This document shows positions 1 to 9,353 of a DNA stretch of 64,000 bases, piece by piece. Source of the stretch: Mycetocola miduiensis (GTDB lineage Bacteria; Actinomycetota; Actinomycetes; Actinomycetales; Microbacteriaceae); assembly GCF_900115155.1 (NCBI RefSeq), contig NZ_FOVM01000006.1, forward strand, positions 186,001 to 250,000, in the 5' to 3' direction. The notes below the pieces were generated by a model that made no database searches, was not told where the DNA came from, and was given only the letters and a program-made list of their open reading frames with translations. The first letter of the stretch is position 1. Every line of letters begins with the position of its first letter. The position numbers and the translations under genes were made by a program.

Positions 1-321
1 CTCTACCGCACGGCGGGGTTCACGCTCGCAAATCACCGCCGGAAACACTCCGATGTTCCGGTGGAGGAGGTCCGGGAGTCCGGCACGGTGCGCGTCGGCG
101 CTGATCCTGAGCTGAGCGCGTTGTTCCACGCTGAACTCCGCGGCGCGCTCGGCAGCGTGGGTGAACGCGACCGGCAGATCCTGCTCCTGCATGCGTGGGA
201 GGGCCTCGACGGAGCCGAGCTCGCCGAGGTGCTCGGAATCTCCCGCTCCGGGGCCGACGCAGCGCTCTCTCGAGCCAGGTCACGGCTGCGGAAGGCCTGG
301 GGTGAACGGATGTCGTTCTAG
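1..321 (+). CDS. ECF-type RNA polymerase sigma factor, C-terminal part (5' end outside window)
   Basis: The reading frame is open from base 1, so the gene starts upstream and only the last 106 residues are seen. They contain a sigma region 4 helix-turn-helix: ERDRQILLLHAWEGLDGAEL, then AEVLGISRSGADAALSRARS and a basic RLRKAW tail. Region 4 recognises the -35 element, so the protein should direct RNA polymerase to a small regulon. A membrane protein of the kind that often follows ECF sigma genes starts 69 nt downstream, which suggests a sigma/anti-sigma-type pair. The family is clear; the ECF subgroup and trigger cannot be told from the C-terminus alone. Confidence 0.88.
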   Translation, partial: LYRTAGFTLANHRRKHSDVPVEEVRESGTVRVGADPELSALFHAELRGALGSVGERDRQILLLHAWEGLDGAELAEVLGISRSGADAALSRARSRLRKAWGERMSF

Positions 322-389
322 AGCCGTGCAAGATCCGGGTCGCCCGGCACATATCCACGGTGAAGCGCATTCGACGGAGGCTGATCGAC

Positions 390-1667
390 ATGAATTCGGA
401 TAACGAACTCGACCCGGTGGACCGGTTGCGCGCCGCCGACCCCGCCGGCGATGTGCAGCCCCGTGCTGGCTTCGCTGACGAGGTCATCGCCAGCGTGACC
501 CGCGCCGTCGGCGAAGCGGCAGCCGAACCCGCCCCAGTGGCGGACCTGGCGACGGCGGGAACGCGCCGGCGCCCGCGCTGGATTCCGGTCGCCGCGGTCG
601 CCGCGTCGATCGTGGTCGTTGCCGCCGCCGGGTACGGCATCGGGGCCACGGCGGGCCGATCGACGAACCTCGCCGACGGTGCCGCCCCGGCGATCTCGCT
701 GCCGGCCGGCGGGAGCCCCGAGTCGATGATGCAGAGCGGACGCGAGCCTGGCCTCGGCGGAGCAACCGACCAGAGGATGTACCCGTACGGGTTCGGCCGG
801 AACTCATTCAGCGCATCCGGTCTCGGCACCAGTGCCGGCACTGCTCAGGCGTACGCATTCGACCCGAACACCGCACCGGTCGCCGACCAGGCCGCCGCAC
901 TCGCAGCGGCACTCGAGGTCCAGTCGCCGGTCGAGCTGCGGGAAGGCGGCTGGAACGCTGGCCCTCTGGACGGGAGCGCCCCCACTTTGTCGATCAGCCT
1001 CGACGGCGTCCTCTCCTTCTACTACCAGGACCCCCGTCTCAACCCGTGGCTGTGCACGGATGGCGCTGAAGAGTGCGTGCCGACCGGCGAAGCCCCGAGC
1101 GAAGACGCCGCGATCGCAGCACTGAGGGCGCTCCTCGTCGGGGTTGGCCGGGACCCGGAGGCCTTCGAATTCACCTCGCGCGTCTGGGAAGGTTCACCCA
1201 CCAGGACGGCCGAGGCGAGGCCGGTCGTCGACGGACACGTCATCGACCAGCCGTGGTCGTTGGAGATGGCAGAGTCCGGGATCGTCAGCGCGAACGGTGC
1301 ACTGGCGGACATCGTCGGGCTCGGCCAGTACCCCGTGGCGAGCGAGCAGGAGGCATTCGAACGCCTCTCGGACCCGAGGTTCGGCGGCGCAATGACGATT
1401 CTGCCTGCGGCGAGTCGCGAGCCAGCGTCGACCCCGGACCAGTGGGTGCCTCCGACCGAGCCGCCCGCGACACCGACCGAAGGGTCATCACTCTCCTGGC
1501 CGGTGATCGATGTCACGATCGTCAGCGCCCGCCTCGGCCTTGCGAGCCAGTGGCAGCCGGACGGAAGCGTCATGGTGGTTCCCGCCTACGAATTCACCGA
1601 CGCCGACGGCGGCGTCTGGTCGGTTGTCGCCGTTGCTGACTCCCGGCTCAACTTCGCGTTCGAATAG
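390..1667 (+). CDS. single-pass membrane protein following the ECF sigma gene
   Basis: A 425-residue protein starting at the ATG that follows a GGAGG motif (376-380, 9 nt spacing); an in-frame ATG at 360 lacks such a site. Residues 1-60 are hydrophilic and cytoplasmic in style, about 64-86 form one membrane helix (WIPVAAVAASIVVVAAAGYG), and the remaining ~340 residues would lie outside the cell. The outer part has Pro/Thr-rich linkers and no enzyme motif that I recognise. Its place behind an ECF sigma gene suggests an anti-sigma or sensor role, but no zinc-binding HxxxCxxC anti-sigma motif is present in the N-terminal part. Function is therefore inferred from context only. Confidence 0.8.
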   Translation: MNSDNELDPVDRLRAADPAGDVQPRAGFADEVIASVTRAVGEAAAEPAPVADLATAGTRRRPRWIPVAAVAASIVVVAAAGYGIGATAGRSTNLADGAAPAISLPAGGSPESMMQSGREPGLGGATDQRMYPYGFGRNSFSASGLGTSAGTAQAYAFDPNTAPVADQAAALAAALEVQSPVELREGGWNAGPLDGSAPTLSISLDGVLSFYYQDPRLNPWLCTDGAEECVPTGEAPSEDAAIAALRALLVGVGRDPEAFEFTSRVWEGSPTRTAEARPVVDGHVIDQPWSLEMAESGIVSANGALADIVGLGQYPVASEQEAFERLSDPRFGGAMTILPAASREPASTPDQWVPPTEPPATPTEGSSLSWPVIDVTIVSARLGLASQWQPDGSVMVVPAYEFTDADGGVWSVVAVADSRLNFAFE

Positions 1668-1722
1668 GGCGCACGGGCCGGTGCCCTTCCCCGGGCGCCG
1701 ATCGTCGTGCAAGGCTGGCGTC

Positions 1723-2610
1723 ATGCCCGAGTCACCGGAGGTCCAGGCGCTCATCGAGGATGTCGGCGCGCGGTTCGTCGGGCGTGAGATCCACGATGTG
1801 GATGTTGCGGAGTTCCGTGTGACGAAGACGCGAGGCCGCCCGCCGTCGTCGCTCGCCGGCGAACAGGTGACGGGCGCCACCAGGCGCGGCAAGCACGTCG
1901 ACATCTCGGTCGGGGGCTCGGGGCACCTGGTCGTCTCGCTCGGCCGGCACGGTTGGGCGCGGTATCGAGACGCCGGTGGCGACGCCGTGGATTCCACGGA
2001 TGCGCCGCCGACCCTGATCGCCTTCACGTTCAACGACGGCGACGTTCTCGAGTTCACCGATGCAGGCGAGTGGGTGTCGCTCGGCTGCTGGATCGTCGAA
2101 GATCCTGCGGAAGTTCCAGCGATCGCGAAACTCGGCCCTGACCCCGCAGACCCCGGGTACTCGCGGGCGGACTTCGACCGTGCGGTGGCTCGACGTCGCA
2201 AAAAGATCAAGGCGATCCTGCAGGAGCAGGAATCGATCGCCGGCATCGGCAACGCGTACTCGGACGAGATCCTGCACGCCGCGAAAGTCTCACCGGTGGC
2301 CCACGCCGCCGCACTCACACCAGCCGAACTCGATCGGCTCTTCGAGGCTACGGTCGGCACCGTGGTCACTGCGATCGACGCCCAACGCGGCATCCCTCTC
2401 TCCGGGCTGAAGGCCGCCAAGGTTGCGGCGATGCGTGCGCATGGCCGGGCGGGGCAGGCGTGCGCCGTGTGCGGCGACACAATCCGCGACTTCTCGTTCG
2501 CGAGCACCACCGCCCAGTACTGCCCGACCTGCCAGACGGACGGGACTGTACTCCCGCTCAAAACCTCGAGAAACGGGGAACGTCTATCGGCGGGCGGCCG
2601 TTCGGAGTAG
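1723..2610 (+). CDS. Fpg/Nei family DNA glycosylase (base excision repair)
   Basis: A 295-residue bifunctional DNA glycosylase/AP lyase. After the initiator Met the chain begins PESPEVQAL, giving the catalytic proline and glutamate typical of the family (Pro2, Glu3). The middle carries the helix-two-turn-helix segment (QESIAGIGNAYSDEILHAAK) and the C-terminus a zinc finger (CAVCGD ... YCPTCQ). The start at 1723 is fixed by the need for an N-terminal Pro; a longer frame upstream has no support. The N-terminus PESPEVQ differs from the classical Fpg PELPEVE, so it belongs to the broader actinobacterial Fpg/Nei group, and its preferred lesion cannot be assigned. It should remove oxidised bases in the cytoplasm. 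Confidence 0.92.
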   Translation: MPESPEVQALIEDVGARFVGREIHDVDVAEFRVTKTRGRPPSSLAGEQVTGATRRGKHVDISVGGSGHLVVSLGRHGWARYRDAGGDAVDSTDAPPTLIAFTFNDGDVLEFTDAGEWVSLGCWIVEDPAEVPAIAKLGPDPADPGYSRADFDRAVARRRKKIKAILQEQESIAGIGNAYSDEILHAAKVSPVAHAAALTPAELDRLFEATVGTVVTAIDAQRGIPLSGLKAAKVAAMRAHGRAGQACAVCGDTIRDFSFASTTAQYCPTCQTDGTVLPLKTSRNGERLSAGGRSE

Positions 2611-2658
2611 CGTCGGCAGAACGGGCGGGCTTCTCCGCCCCCGGACATCGGAGTTCGA

Positions 2659-3138
2659 ATGCCCACCATTTCCTCTTACGGGCAAGCGATCGCGTCGACC
2701 ACGATCGCCCTTCAGCAATTGCTGGCCGCGGCCCCTGCGAAGCTGCAGGTGACTGCACGAACCCCGGATGCCGCCCGCGACGGTATCTCGGGAGCATCCG
2801 TCAACCTGTTCCTCTACCGCGACGACCTCACTGGCTACCGTGACGGTCACGAAGAGCCAGGAACCACGCACAACATCGCCGAGCTGTTCTACCTGCTCAG
2901 CGCATACCCCGGTGATGCGTCAGACGCAGATGCGGTCAGCCACCGCGCCTACGGAACCGCCCGCGCCGTCGTGCAGCAGCACGCCGTGCTCACCGTTCCG
3001 CTCGGCGATCAGCATACGAACGTGCAGATCCGTAGCCAGTCGCTGAGCACGGAGAACCTCACGAGCCTCTGGCTGGCCTCGGAAGCGCCGCTGCGCCTGT
3101 GCTTTGGCATCATCGTGACCTTCACCGTCAGCGGCTGA
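2659..3138 (+). CDS. Pvc16-like (DUF4255) protein, orphan
   Basis: A 159-residue protein resembling the N-terminal domain of Pvc16, a component of contractile injection systems (formerly DUF4255). Matching signs are the helical start followed by a GASVNLFLYRDD strand, the AELFYLLSAYPGDASDADAV segment, a VVQQHAVLTVPLG helix and the late ENLTSLWLASEAPLRLCFGI segment. In known systems the protein sits with sheath, tube and baseplate genes. Here none of these is nearby: the neighbours are a DNA glycosylase and a SulP permease. It may be a stray or repurposed domain, or the rest of the system may lie elsewhere. The family call is by recalled pattern, without a profile search. Confidence 0.65.
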   Translation: MPTISSYGQAIASTTIALQQLLAAAPAKLQVTARTPDAARDGISGASVNLFLYRDDLTGYRDGHEEPGTTHNIAELFYLLSAYPGDASDADAVSHRAYGTARAVVQQHAVLTVPLGDQHTNVQIRSQSLSTENLTSLWLASEAPLRLCFGIIVTFTVSG

Positions 3139-3153
3139 CGCCGGCGCCGGCGC

Positions 3154-4659
3154 CTATTCCAGCGTGCCGGTGAGTCGACCGTGGAAGAGCGTTGATCGTT
3201 CGTCCAGCCCCACGAAGGTGACGGTGGCATCGTGCGCTGCATATTTCGACTCCACCGAGTCGAGAACGGCCACCGTTGAGGCATCCCAGATCTGCGCCGC
3301 CGTGAAATCCACGGTGACGTCAGCCGGGTCGGTGCCATAGGAGAACTGCTCGACCAGGTCATTGCTCGACCCGAAGAACAGCGGCCCACGCACCGTGTAC
3401 CGGACCGATTCGCCGTCCGCCGCGAGTTCTCGCTCCACGCGGGCGACGTGGGCGACCCGGCGGGCGAACAGCACCATCGCGAGAAGAACACCGGCAACGA
3501 CCCCGATCGCGAGGTTGCTGGTGATCACGACGATCCCGACCGTGGTGAGCATCACGATCGTCTCGGGCAGCGGCATCCGTTTGAGCGTGGTCGGCGCGAC
3601 ACTGTGCCAGTTCACGGTGGTGATCGCGACGAGCATCATCACGGCGGCGAGCGCGACCATCGGAATCCGCTCCATCACGTCGCTGAGCACCGTGACGAGG
3701 AGCAGAAGGAACACGCCGGCCACGAACGTGGAGATCCTGGTGCGGGCACGCCCGAGCTTCACGTTGACCACGGTCTGGCCGATCATGGCGCAACCGGCGA
3801 TGCCGCCATAGAAACCGGCGAGGATGTTGGCGACGCCGAGAGCCCAGGACTCACGGCCCTTCGCCGACCGTGTCTCAGTGATGTCGTCGACGAGCTTCGC
3901 CGTGAGCAGCGTCTCCATCAGGCCGACGAAGGCGACGCTCAACGCGGTCGGCAGGATGATGCGCAGGGTCTCCAGGTTGAGCGGCACGAGGAGCTGGGTG
4001 ATGCCGGGGAGACCACCTGCGATGTCGCCTTCATCCCCGACGGTGGGAACAAAGAGGTGCGCAGTCATTGTGATCGCCGTGACGACGACGATCGCGACCA
4101 GCGGGGCCGGCACCGCCGTCGTGAGGCGGGGGAGGACGAGCACGATCACGATCGTCAACACGAACAGCGGGTACACCAGCCACGGCACCCCGAGCAGGTG
4201 AGGAACCTGCGCCGTGAAGATCAGGATGCCCAGCGCGTTCACGAAACCGATCATCACCGACCGGGGAATGAACCGCATCAGGCGGGCCAGGCCGGTCACG
4301 CCGAACAGGATCTGGATGAGGCCCGCGAGGATCACCGCCGGTAGGAGGTATTCGACCCCCTGCTCCTTCACGAGCGGTGCGACGACGAGGGCCACGGCCC
4401 CGGCCGCCGCGGTGATCATCGCCGGCCGGCCGCCAAGTATCGACATCGAAATCGCCAGGACGACGGATGCCACCAGGCTCACCTTGGGATCCACCCCGGC
4501 GATCACCGAGAACGAGATGACCTCGGGGATCAGGGCGAGGGTTGTGACTACACCGGCGAGCACCTCGACGCTGAACGCCTTCGGGCGGCGAAGGGTCTGC
4601 AGGACGGTGGGGGCGAGGGGCGTGTTCGCGCGGGCGGTATCTGCTGAAGGAGTGGGCAC
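3154..4659 (-). CDS. SulP family anion permease with STAS domain
   Basis: A 501-residue membrane transporter. The first ~390 residues hold about a dozen hydrophobic segments with SulP signatures (LAGVVTTLALIPEVISFSVI near the N-terminus, GRPAMITAAAGAVALVVAPL, and GGIAGCAMIGQTVVNVKLG). The last ~90 residues form a short STAS-like domain (VDFTAAQIWDASTVAVLDSV). The family exchanges or symports sulfate, bicarbonate or other anions; the substrate is not readable from sequence. It is transcribed alone, away from the small gene at 4714, and converges on the Pvc16-like gene with a 15-nt gap. Confidence 0.9.
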   Translation of the reverse strand: MPTPSADTARANTPLAPTVLQTLRRPKAFSVEVLAGVVTTLALIPEVISFSVIAGVDPKVSLVASVVLAISMSILGGRPAMITAAAGAVALVVAPLVKEQGVEYLLPAVILAGLIQILFGVTGLARLMRFIPRSVMIGFVNALGILIFTAQVPHLLGVPWLVYPLFVLTIVIVLVLPRLTTAVPAPLVAIVVVTAITMTAHLFVPTVGDEGDIAGGLPGITQLLVPLNLETLRIILPTALSVAFVGLMETLLTAKLVDDITETRSAKGRESWALGVANILAGFYGGIAGCAMIGQTVVNVKLGRARTRISTFVAGVFLLLLVTVLSDVMERIPMVALAAVMMLVAITTVNWHSVAPTTLKRMPLPETIVMLTTVGIVVITSNLAIGVVAGVLLAMVLFARRVAHVARVERELAADGESVRYTVRGPLFFGSSNDLVEQFSYGTDPADVTVDFTAAQIWDASTVAVLDSVESKYAAHDATVTFVGLDERSTLFHGRLTGTLE

Positions 4660-4713
4660 TCATGCAACTGTATTCGGTGGCTGCACATGCCGCGGCGGAC
4701 CTACCCTTGCTGG

Positions 4714-5013
4714 ATGCCTTCCTTCCGCGTGACCGTGACGATTGGAGCGCTCCTGCCGGGCGTCGAACCGGAGTCGGTGGTGCCATTCGCCGCTGCCGCC
4801 GCTGCCAGGAGTGCTGTGGTGGAGGCATCCGACCTGGCCGTCGTCCGTGGCGCCGCACGTGTGATCGTCCGCTACACGGCGGACGACGTGGGCGCCGGAT
4901 GGCTGGTCGGCTCCGATGTCGTGCGCCGGCTCGCGGCCATCGCCGAACCCGCAGGGTGGGCTGTGACCGTCGGCGATGGCGGACGCTGGTACCCGGTGGC
5001 CGCGCCCGGCTGA
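4714..5013 (+). CDS. hypothetical protein, 99 aa
   Basis: I do not recognise this protein. It is small, Ala/Val-rich and without a membrane segment, Cys pair or obvious motif; an N-terminal beta-like stretch (SFRVTVTIGALLPGV) is followed by alternating helix and strand. The start is chosen because a -10 hexamer TACCCT lies at 4702-4707, 6 nt before the ATG, which fits a leaderless transcript as seen at several other genes here. It diverges from the SulP permease gene. The GC-rich third codon positions over the whole frame support that it is coding. Confidence 0.6.
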   Translation: MPSFRVTVTIGALLPGVEPESVVPFAAAAAARSAVVEASDLAVVRGAARVIVRYTADDVGAGWLVGSDVVRRLAAIAEPAGWAVTVGDGGRWYPVAAPG

Positions 5014-5100
5014 GTAGCCGATAGGCAGTACGGCGGCGCCGAGTCAACCCCGTAAAAGGGATAACAATCGGCACCGTACAGTCAATACGCTGGGTGTCCC

Positions 5101-7584
5101 ATGCCAGCCACCCGACTGTCCCCGGATGTGCCTGCCGTTTCCCCGACCCTACTCGGGAGGGATCGGCAGCTTGGTGCTGTTGGCCGAGCGGTCGACGGTG
5201 TGCGCGCAGGCAGCGCGCAGTTCGTCCTCATCGAAGGCGAATCGGGATTCGGCAAGTCTGCGCTGCTGCGCGCGGCCGCCGGGTCTGTCGCCTTGTGGCC
5301 CACCCGTTCCGCGATCGCCGACGAGCACGAAGCGGAACTGCCCTACGGCGTCCTCAATCAGCTGCTTCGCCAGGTGGAAGAAGGCCGCGACCTCGAACCG
5401 GTCCTCTCCGGTGGAATAGCGCCGGATGTGCCGACCACGGTCGCGGGCACAGCACTGCTGAACCTGATCGACGGCAGCGAGGGAGCCACCTGCATCACAA
5501 TCGACGACGCGCAGTGGCTCGACCAGCGCTCCGCTGACGCCCTGTGGTTCGCCGGCCGGCGATCCTTCCATGACCGCCTGCTCGTTCTCATCGCCGCACG
5601 TCCGGACGAGACACCGTTCCTCGAACGGATGCGGCTGCTGGTCGCCGACGACGATCGCGGCGTCCGGCTGTCCGTCGACGGGTTGAACGTCGAGCACGTT
5701 GCCACCCTCGTGAAGAACCGGACGGGGTTTACTCCTCCTCGCCGCCTGGCCAGCCGTCTCGTCGCGGCGACCGATGGCAACGCACTTCACCTGCAGACGC
5801 TGCTGAACCAGGCACTGTCTGGTTCGGACCCTCTCGGTACCCTTGGCCGGATGTTGCAGGGCACTCCGCCAGCGGCCCCCGGTTTTCGCGCGGTCACGCA
5901 GCAAACCCTCGGAAGCATCCGCCCTGCTGCGCGTGTCGTTATCGAGATCGTCGCCGTACTGAATGACACGGCGGCGATCAGCGATATCGGAGCGATCGCT
6001 GAACGATACGGCGGCTTCAAGCTGGGCGGCGGCGACATCGACGAGGCAAGCGCAACCGGCCTCGTGACGCTCACCGCCGACGATTCGGCCGTCACCATGC
6101 CACACGAACGCGTGCGAGCCGTCATCGTCCGAGACCTCTCGCTCCAGGCCAAGCAGGAGCTTCACGCTGCGGCCGGGCAGGTGATCGGGGGGCATCGCGG
6201 GCTCGACCACCGGGCGCACGCTGCAGCCGAGCCGGATGATGCCCTCGCCGACGAACTCGAGGCAGCAGCCGCGCTGGCAGCGGACGAACACCAGGTCGAT
6301 CGCGCCTTCCGGTATGCGCGGTGGGCCGCCGTGCTCAGCACCGTCCCCGCCGACAGGGAGCGCCGGATCATCGATGCCGGTGCCCATGCCATCGCATCCC
6401 GCCGATTCGATCTGCTCGCCACCGCGCTCGGTGAGTTCGAGAATCTCAGCATGGGTCCCGAACGGGAGCTGCTGTTGGGGAACGCCGCACTCGCCTCCAG
6501 TGACATCGCCGTCGCCATGCGGCACCTCAGCCGAGCCGCAGCGTCCACCCGGGCGGGAAGCATCCGGGCGCGCACGATGCGCGCGGTCGCCAGCCAGACG
6601 CTCGCCGAGATGACCCGACTGATGGACGCCTTCGAACCGAGCCTCAGGCATTCAGGCGCCGTCCTTGACGCCCTTCCTGAGCTGCGCGACAGCTACCAGG
6701 GTCGCTCGGTAGGAGTGTTCGACCTCGACGAACTCGAAGCGCACGCCGTTTCGACCCAAACCCTCGCCGCCTGGCAGTCAGGGATGGGGGCGATCGGCCA
6801 GGAACGCCTCACCAAACTCATCGGCGCGGCGCGGCGGCGAGGAAGCCTGCAACCCACGCACGCCATCCTGCTCCTCACCCTGGGAACCCTGCTCCGCCAG
6901 CAGTGCCGCCTGCCGGAGGCCATCGCCGCTCTCGAGGAAGGTGTCGCGCTCGCCGACCTCGGATGTCCGGAGCTGTCACCGATCGGCCGGATAGACCTGG
7001 CGCTGGCCCGCTTCCAGAAGGGGCAATGGGACGCCGCAGCAGCCACGGCGACGGCCGCGGCCTCCATCTCCGACGACATCGAGAACCCGTGGGTGCGGGC
7101 GTCCGCCTACGCGGTTGCGGCTTTCGTTCCGGCAGCCCGCGGCGACCGCGAGACAGCGGAGGCCTGGCTCGCGGAAGCGGACACCATGCCGGCGTCGCTG
7201 CGTACGTCCGGGTACCGCAGGCTCGCCAACTTCGCCAAGGCTCTCTCAGCGAGGGCGTCGGGGGACACGGCGACGGCGGTGTCCCTCGCCCGGAAAGCGA
7301 TCGACCGGGATCCTGTGTACGCCCAGATCGAACGGGAATGGTGGCAGCAACTGCTCACAGAGGCGCTCGGGCCGACGAACCCGGCCGAAGCCGACCCCCT
7401 CGCCGTGCTCAGCAGCCGGGAACGCGAAGTGGCCCACCTCGCGGCGCAGGGGCTGACCAACCGGGAGGTCGCCGGCAAGCTTTTCGTGTCGGTCAAGGGT
7501 GTCGAATACCACATGGGCAACGTGCTCGCGAAGCTCGGACTGTCGTCGCGGCGAGGCATCCGAGGGGTAATCGAGAGGAACTAG
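5101..7584 (+). CDS. large ATP-binding LuxR family regulator (LAL type)
   Basis: An 827-residue transcription regulator. Near the N-terminus LLGRDRQL leads into an AAA/STAND-type ATPase with Walker A (GESGFGKSAL, about residues 45-54) and a Walker B-like strand (CITIDDAQWLD). The long middle part is helical and repeat-like, as in the TPR region of MalT/LAL proteins. The last ~65 residues are a LuxR helix-turn-helix (LSSREREVAHLAAQGLTNRE, then VKGVEYHMGNVLAKLG). Such proteins usually sense a small ligand through the repeat region and activate catabolic or secondary-metabolism genes. It is monocistronic and followed by a terminator hairpin; no target can be named. The ATG has no Shine-Dalgarno sequence. 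Confidence 0.9.
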   Translation: MPATRLSPDVPAVSPTLLGRDRQLGAVGRAVDGVRAGSAQFVLIEGESGFGKSALLRAAAGSVALWPTRSAIADEHEAELPYGVLNQLLRQVEEGRDLEPVLSGGIAPDVPTTVAGTALLNLIDGSEGATCITIDDAQWLDQRSADALWFAGRRSFHDRLLVLIAARPDETPFLERMRLLVADDDRGVRLSVDGLNVEHVATLVKNRTGFTPPRRLASRLVAATDGNALHLQTLLNQALSGSDPLGTLGRMLQGTPPAAPGFRAVTQQTLGSIRPAARVVIEIVAVLNDTAAISDIGAIAERYGGFKLGGGDIDEASATGLVTLTADDSAVTMPHERVRAVIVRDLSLQAKQELHAAAGQVIGGHRGLDHRAHAAAEPDDALADELEAAAALAADEHQVDRAFRYARWAAVLSTVPADRERRIIDAGAHAIASRRFDLLATALGEFENLSMGPERELLLGNAALASSDIAVAMRHLSRAAASTRAGSIRARTMRAVASQTLAEMTRLMDAFEPSLRHSGAVLDALPELRDSYQGRSVGVFDLDELEAHAVSTQTLAAWQSGMGAIGQERLTKLIGAARRRGSLQPTHAILLLTLGTLLRQQCRLPEAIAALEEGVALADLGCPELSPIGRIDLALARFQKGQWDAAAATATAAASISDDIENPWVRASAYAVAAFVPAARGDRETAEAWLAEADTMPASLRTSGYRRLANFAKALSARASGDTATAVSLARKAIDRDPVYAQIEREWWQQLLTEALGPTNPAEADPLAVLSSREREVAHLAAQGLTNREVAGKLFVSVKGVEYHMGNVLAKLGLSSRRGIRGVIERN

Positions 7585-7722
7585 GGGAAGTCCCTAGGGC
7601 CTTACCGGTTGCAATCGCCGACACTGGAGCCAGCGGAAAACCCAGCGAACTGTTCCTGCGGGGCAGCTTGAACAAGGCGCTGGTTGGACTGTGACACCCC
7701 TGTTCCCTAACAGGCGGATCTT

Positions 7723-7757
7723 CCCGGCACGTCGGTTGTCGACGCCGACGTGCCGGG
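7723..7757 (+). terminator. intrinsic terminator-like hairpin after the LuxR gene
   Basis: Perfect 13-bp inverted repeat (CCCGGCACGTCGG at 7723-7735 and its complement at 7745-7757) around a 9-nt loop, in the gap between the LuxR regulator and the CCA enzyme gene. There is no U-tract, as is common for actinobacterial terminators. Confidence 0.7.
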
Positions 7758-7820
7758 TGATCCCATGTCCGTTCGGGCTCCGGTACGGCGGCGATCGTGA
7801 GGATCGCTACGATTGATCCC

Positions 7821-9263
7821 ATGGTGAGTATGGCGGAATCGTTGGTGCGCCTGTCGGAACTCGCTGCTTCCCCGGTCGTCTCGAAGGTGGCATCCGCGTT
7901 CGCCTCTGCCGGCTTCGAGCTCTCGCTGGTCGGTGGGCCCGTGCGTGACGCCATGCTCGGCCGCATCGTCAGCGATCTGGACTTCACAACCAACGCCTCG
8001 CCCGATGACATTCTGCGCGTCGTCACCCCGATTTCGGACGCCCAGTGGGACATCGGCCGGGACTTCGGCACGATCGGCGCGCGCGTTCAAGTCGGAAGCC
8101 TCTCCGACATGGTCGAGATCACCACCTACCGTGCGGATGCCTACGACGGCGTCACCCGCAAACCGGTGGTCGCCTTCGGTGACAGCCTCGAAGGTGACCT
8201 GAAACGCCGCGATTTCACCGTCAACGCCATGGCCCTGCGAATCCCGGAGGTCAAGCTCATCGACCCGTGCGGCGGGGTCGAGGACCTGCTGGACCGCACC
8301 CTCCGCACACCGAGCACCCCTGAGGTGAGTTTCGGCGACGACCCGCTGCGCATGATGCGCGCAGCCCGGTTCGCCAGTCAGCTCGGTTTTGTGGTGGACG
8401 CCGATACGCAGGCCGCCATGTTCGCCATGGCCGACAGCATCCGGATCGTGTCGGTGGAGCGGATGCAGGCGGAACTGTCGAAGCTGCTGCTCACCGACGA
8501 GCCGCGCACCGGCATCGAACTGCTCGTCGAAACCGGACTCGCACAGATCGTGCTGCCTGAGGTTCCTGCACTGCGGCTGGAAATCGACGAACACCACCAC
8601 CACAAGGATGTCTACCAGCACTCGCTCACCGTTCTTGAGCAGGCGATCGGATACGAGAAGTCGCGCCACCCCGGTGAAGCGCCGGATTTGACCCTGCGCA
8701 TGGCCGCGCTTCTGCACGACATCGGAAAGCCGGCAACGCGCCGGCTCGAGCCGGGCGGCGCCGTGAGCTTCTACCACCACGACATGGTCGGGTCGAAACT
8801 CGCGAAGAAGCGGCTCACCGCGTTGCGATACGACAACGACACGATCAAGGACGTGTCCCGCCTGATCGAACTGCACCTGCGGTTCTTCGGCTACACCGAG
8901 GGCGCCTGGACGGATTCGGCGGTCCGCCGGTACGTACGGGACGCCGGGCATCTGCTTGAACGCCTGCACATCCTCACCCGGGCCGACGTGACCACGCGCA
9001 ACCGCCGCAAGGCCGACCGCCTCGGCTTCGCCTACGATGACCTCGAGGCCCGCATCGCCGAACTCCGCGAGCAGGAGGAGATGGATGCCGTGCGCCCCGA
9101 TCTGGACGGCAACGCGATCCAGCGGGTGCTCGGCATCAGACCCGGCCGTGAGGTTGGCGAGGCCTACAAATGGCTTCTCGAACTGCGGCTCGACGAGGGG
9201 CCACTCGGAGAAGAAGAAGCCGAACGTCGCCTTCTGGCGTGGTGGGCGGCCCGCACCGGCTGA
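7821..9263 (+). CDS. cca: CCA tRNA nucleotidyltransferase
   Basis: A 480-residue enzyme that adds or repairs the 3'-CCA end of tRNAs. The head domain shows the class II nucleotidyltransferase signature LVGGPVRDAMLGR followed by SDLDFTTNA, with the two metal-binding aspartates. Next come the RRDFTVNAMAL and DDPLRMMRAARFASQLGF motifs of the poly(A) polymerase/CCA family. The second half has an HD domain (ALLHDIGKPATR, and an upstream DEHHHHKDVYQHSL). The start is placed at 7821 because TACGAT at 7808-7813 lies 7 nt before this ATG, fitting a leaderless mRNA; a second ATG at 7830 is possible. In actinobacteria this gene is often close to the replication origin. Confidence 0.95.
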   Translation: MVSMAESLVRLSELAASPVVSKVASAFASAGFELSLVGGPVRDAMLGRIVSDLDFTTNASPDDILRVVTPISDAQWDIGRDFGTIGARVQVGSLSDMVEITTYRADAYDGVTRKPVVAFGDSLEGDLKRRDFTVNAMALRIPEVKLIDPCGGVEDLLDRTLRTPSTPEVSFGDDPLRMMRAARFASQLGFVVDADTQAAMFAMADSIRIVSVERMQAELSKLLLTDEPRTGIELLVETGLAQIVLPEVPALRLEIDEHHHHKDVYQHSLTVLEQAIGYEKSRHPGEAPDLTLRMAALLHDIGKPATRRLEPGGAVSFYHHDMVGSKLAKKRLTALRYDNDTIKDVSRLIELHLRFFGYTEGAWTDSAVRRYVRDAGHLLERLHILTRADVTTRNRRKADRLGFAYDDLEARIAELREQEEMDAVRPDLDGNAIQRVLGIRPGREVGEAYKWLLELRLDEGPLGEEEAERRLLAWWAARTG

Positions 9264-9266
9264 GCC

Positions 9267-9312
9267 GGGTGGCCGCCGTCCCGGGTGGCCGCCGTCCCGG
9301 GTGGCCGCCGTC
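9267..9312 (+). repeat. short tandem repeat, 16-bp unit, three copies
   Basis: Unit GGGTGGCCGCCGTCCC at 9267-9282 and 9283-9298, with a third partial copy of 14 bases at 9299-9312, directly behind the stop codon of the CCA enzyme gene. The copies are identical, which suggests recent slippage. No hairpin of note is formed. Confidence 0.85.
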
Positions 9313-9353
9313 ATGGTGCCGTCGCGCCCGTGTCCAGGTAATAGCCTGAACGC

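Noticed and set aside
2659-3138. A contractile injection system at the left end of the window
   Set aside because: Only one Pvc16-like protein is present; no sheath, tube, baseplate or AAA+ gene is found around it.
5149-6651. Reverse-strand open frame of 500 codons inside the LuxR gene
   Set aside because: Overlaps fully with a well-supported regulator gene and has no family resemblance.
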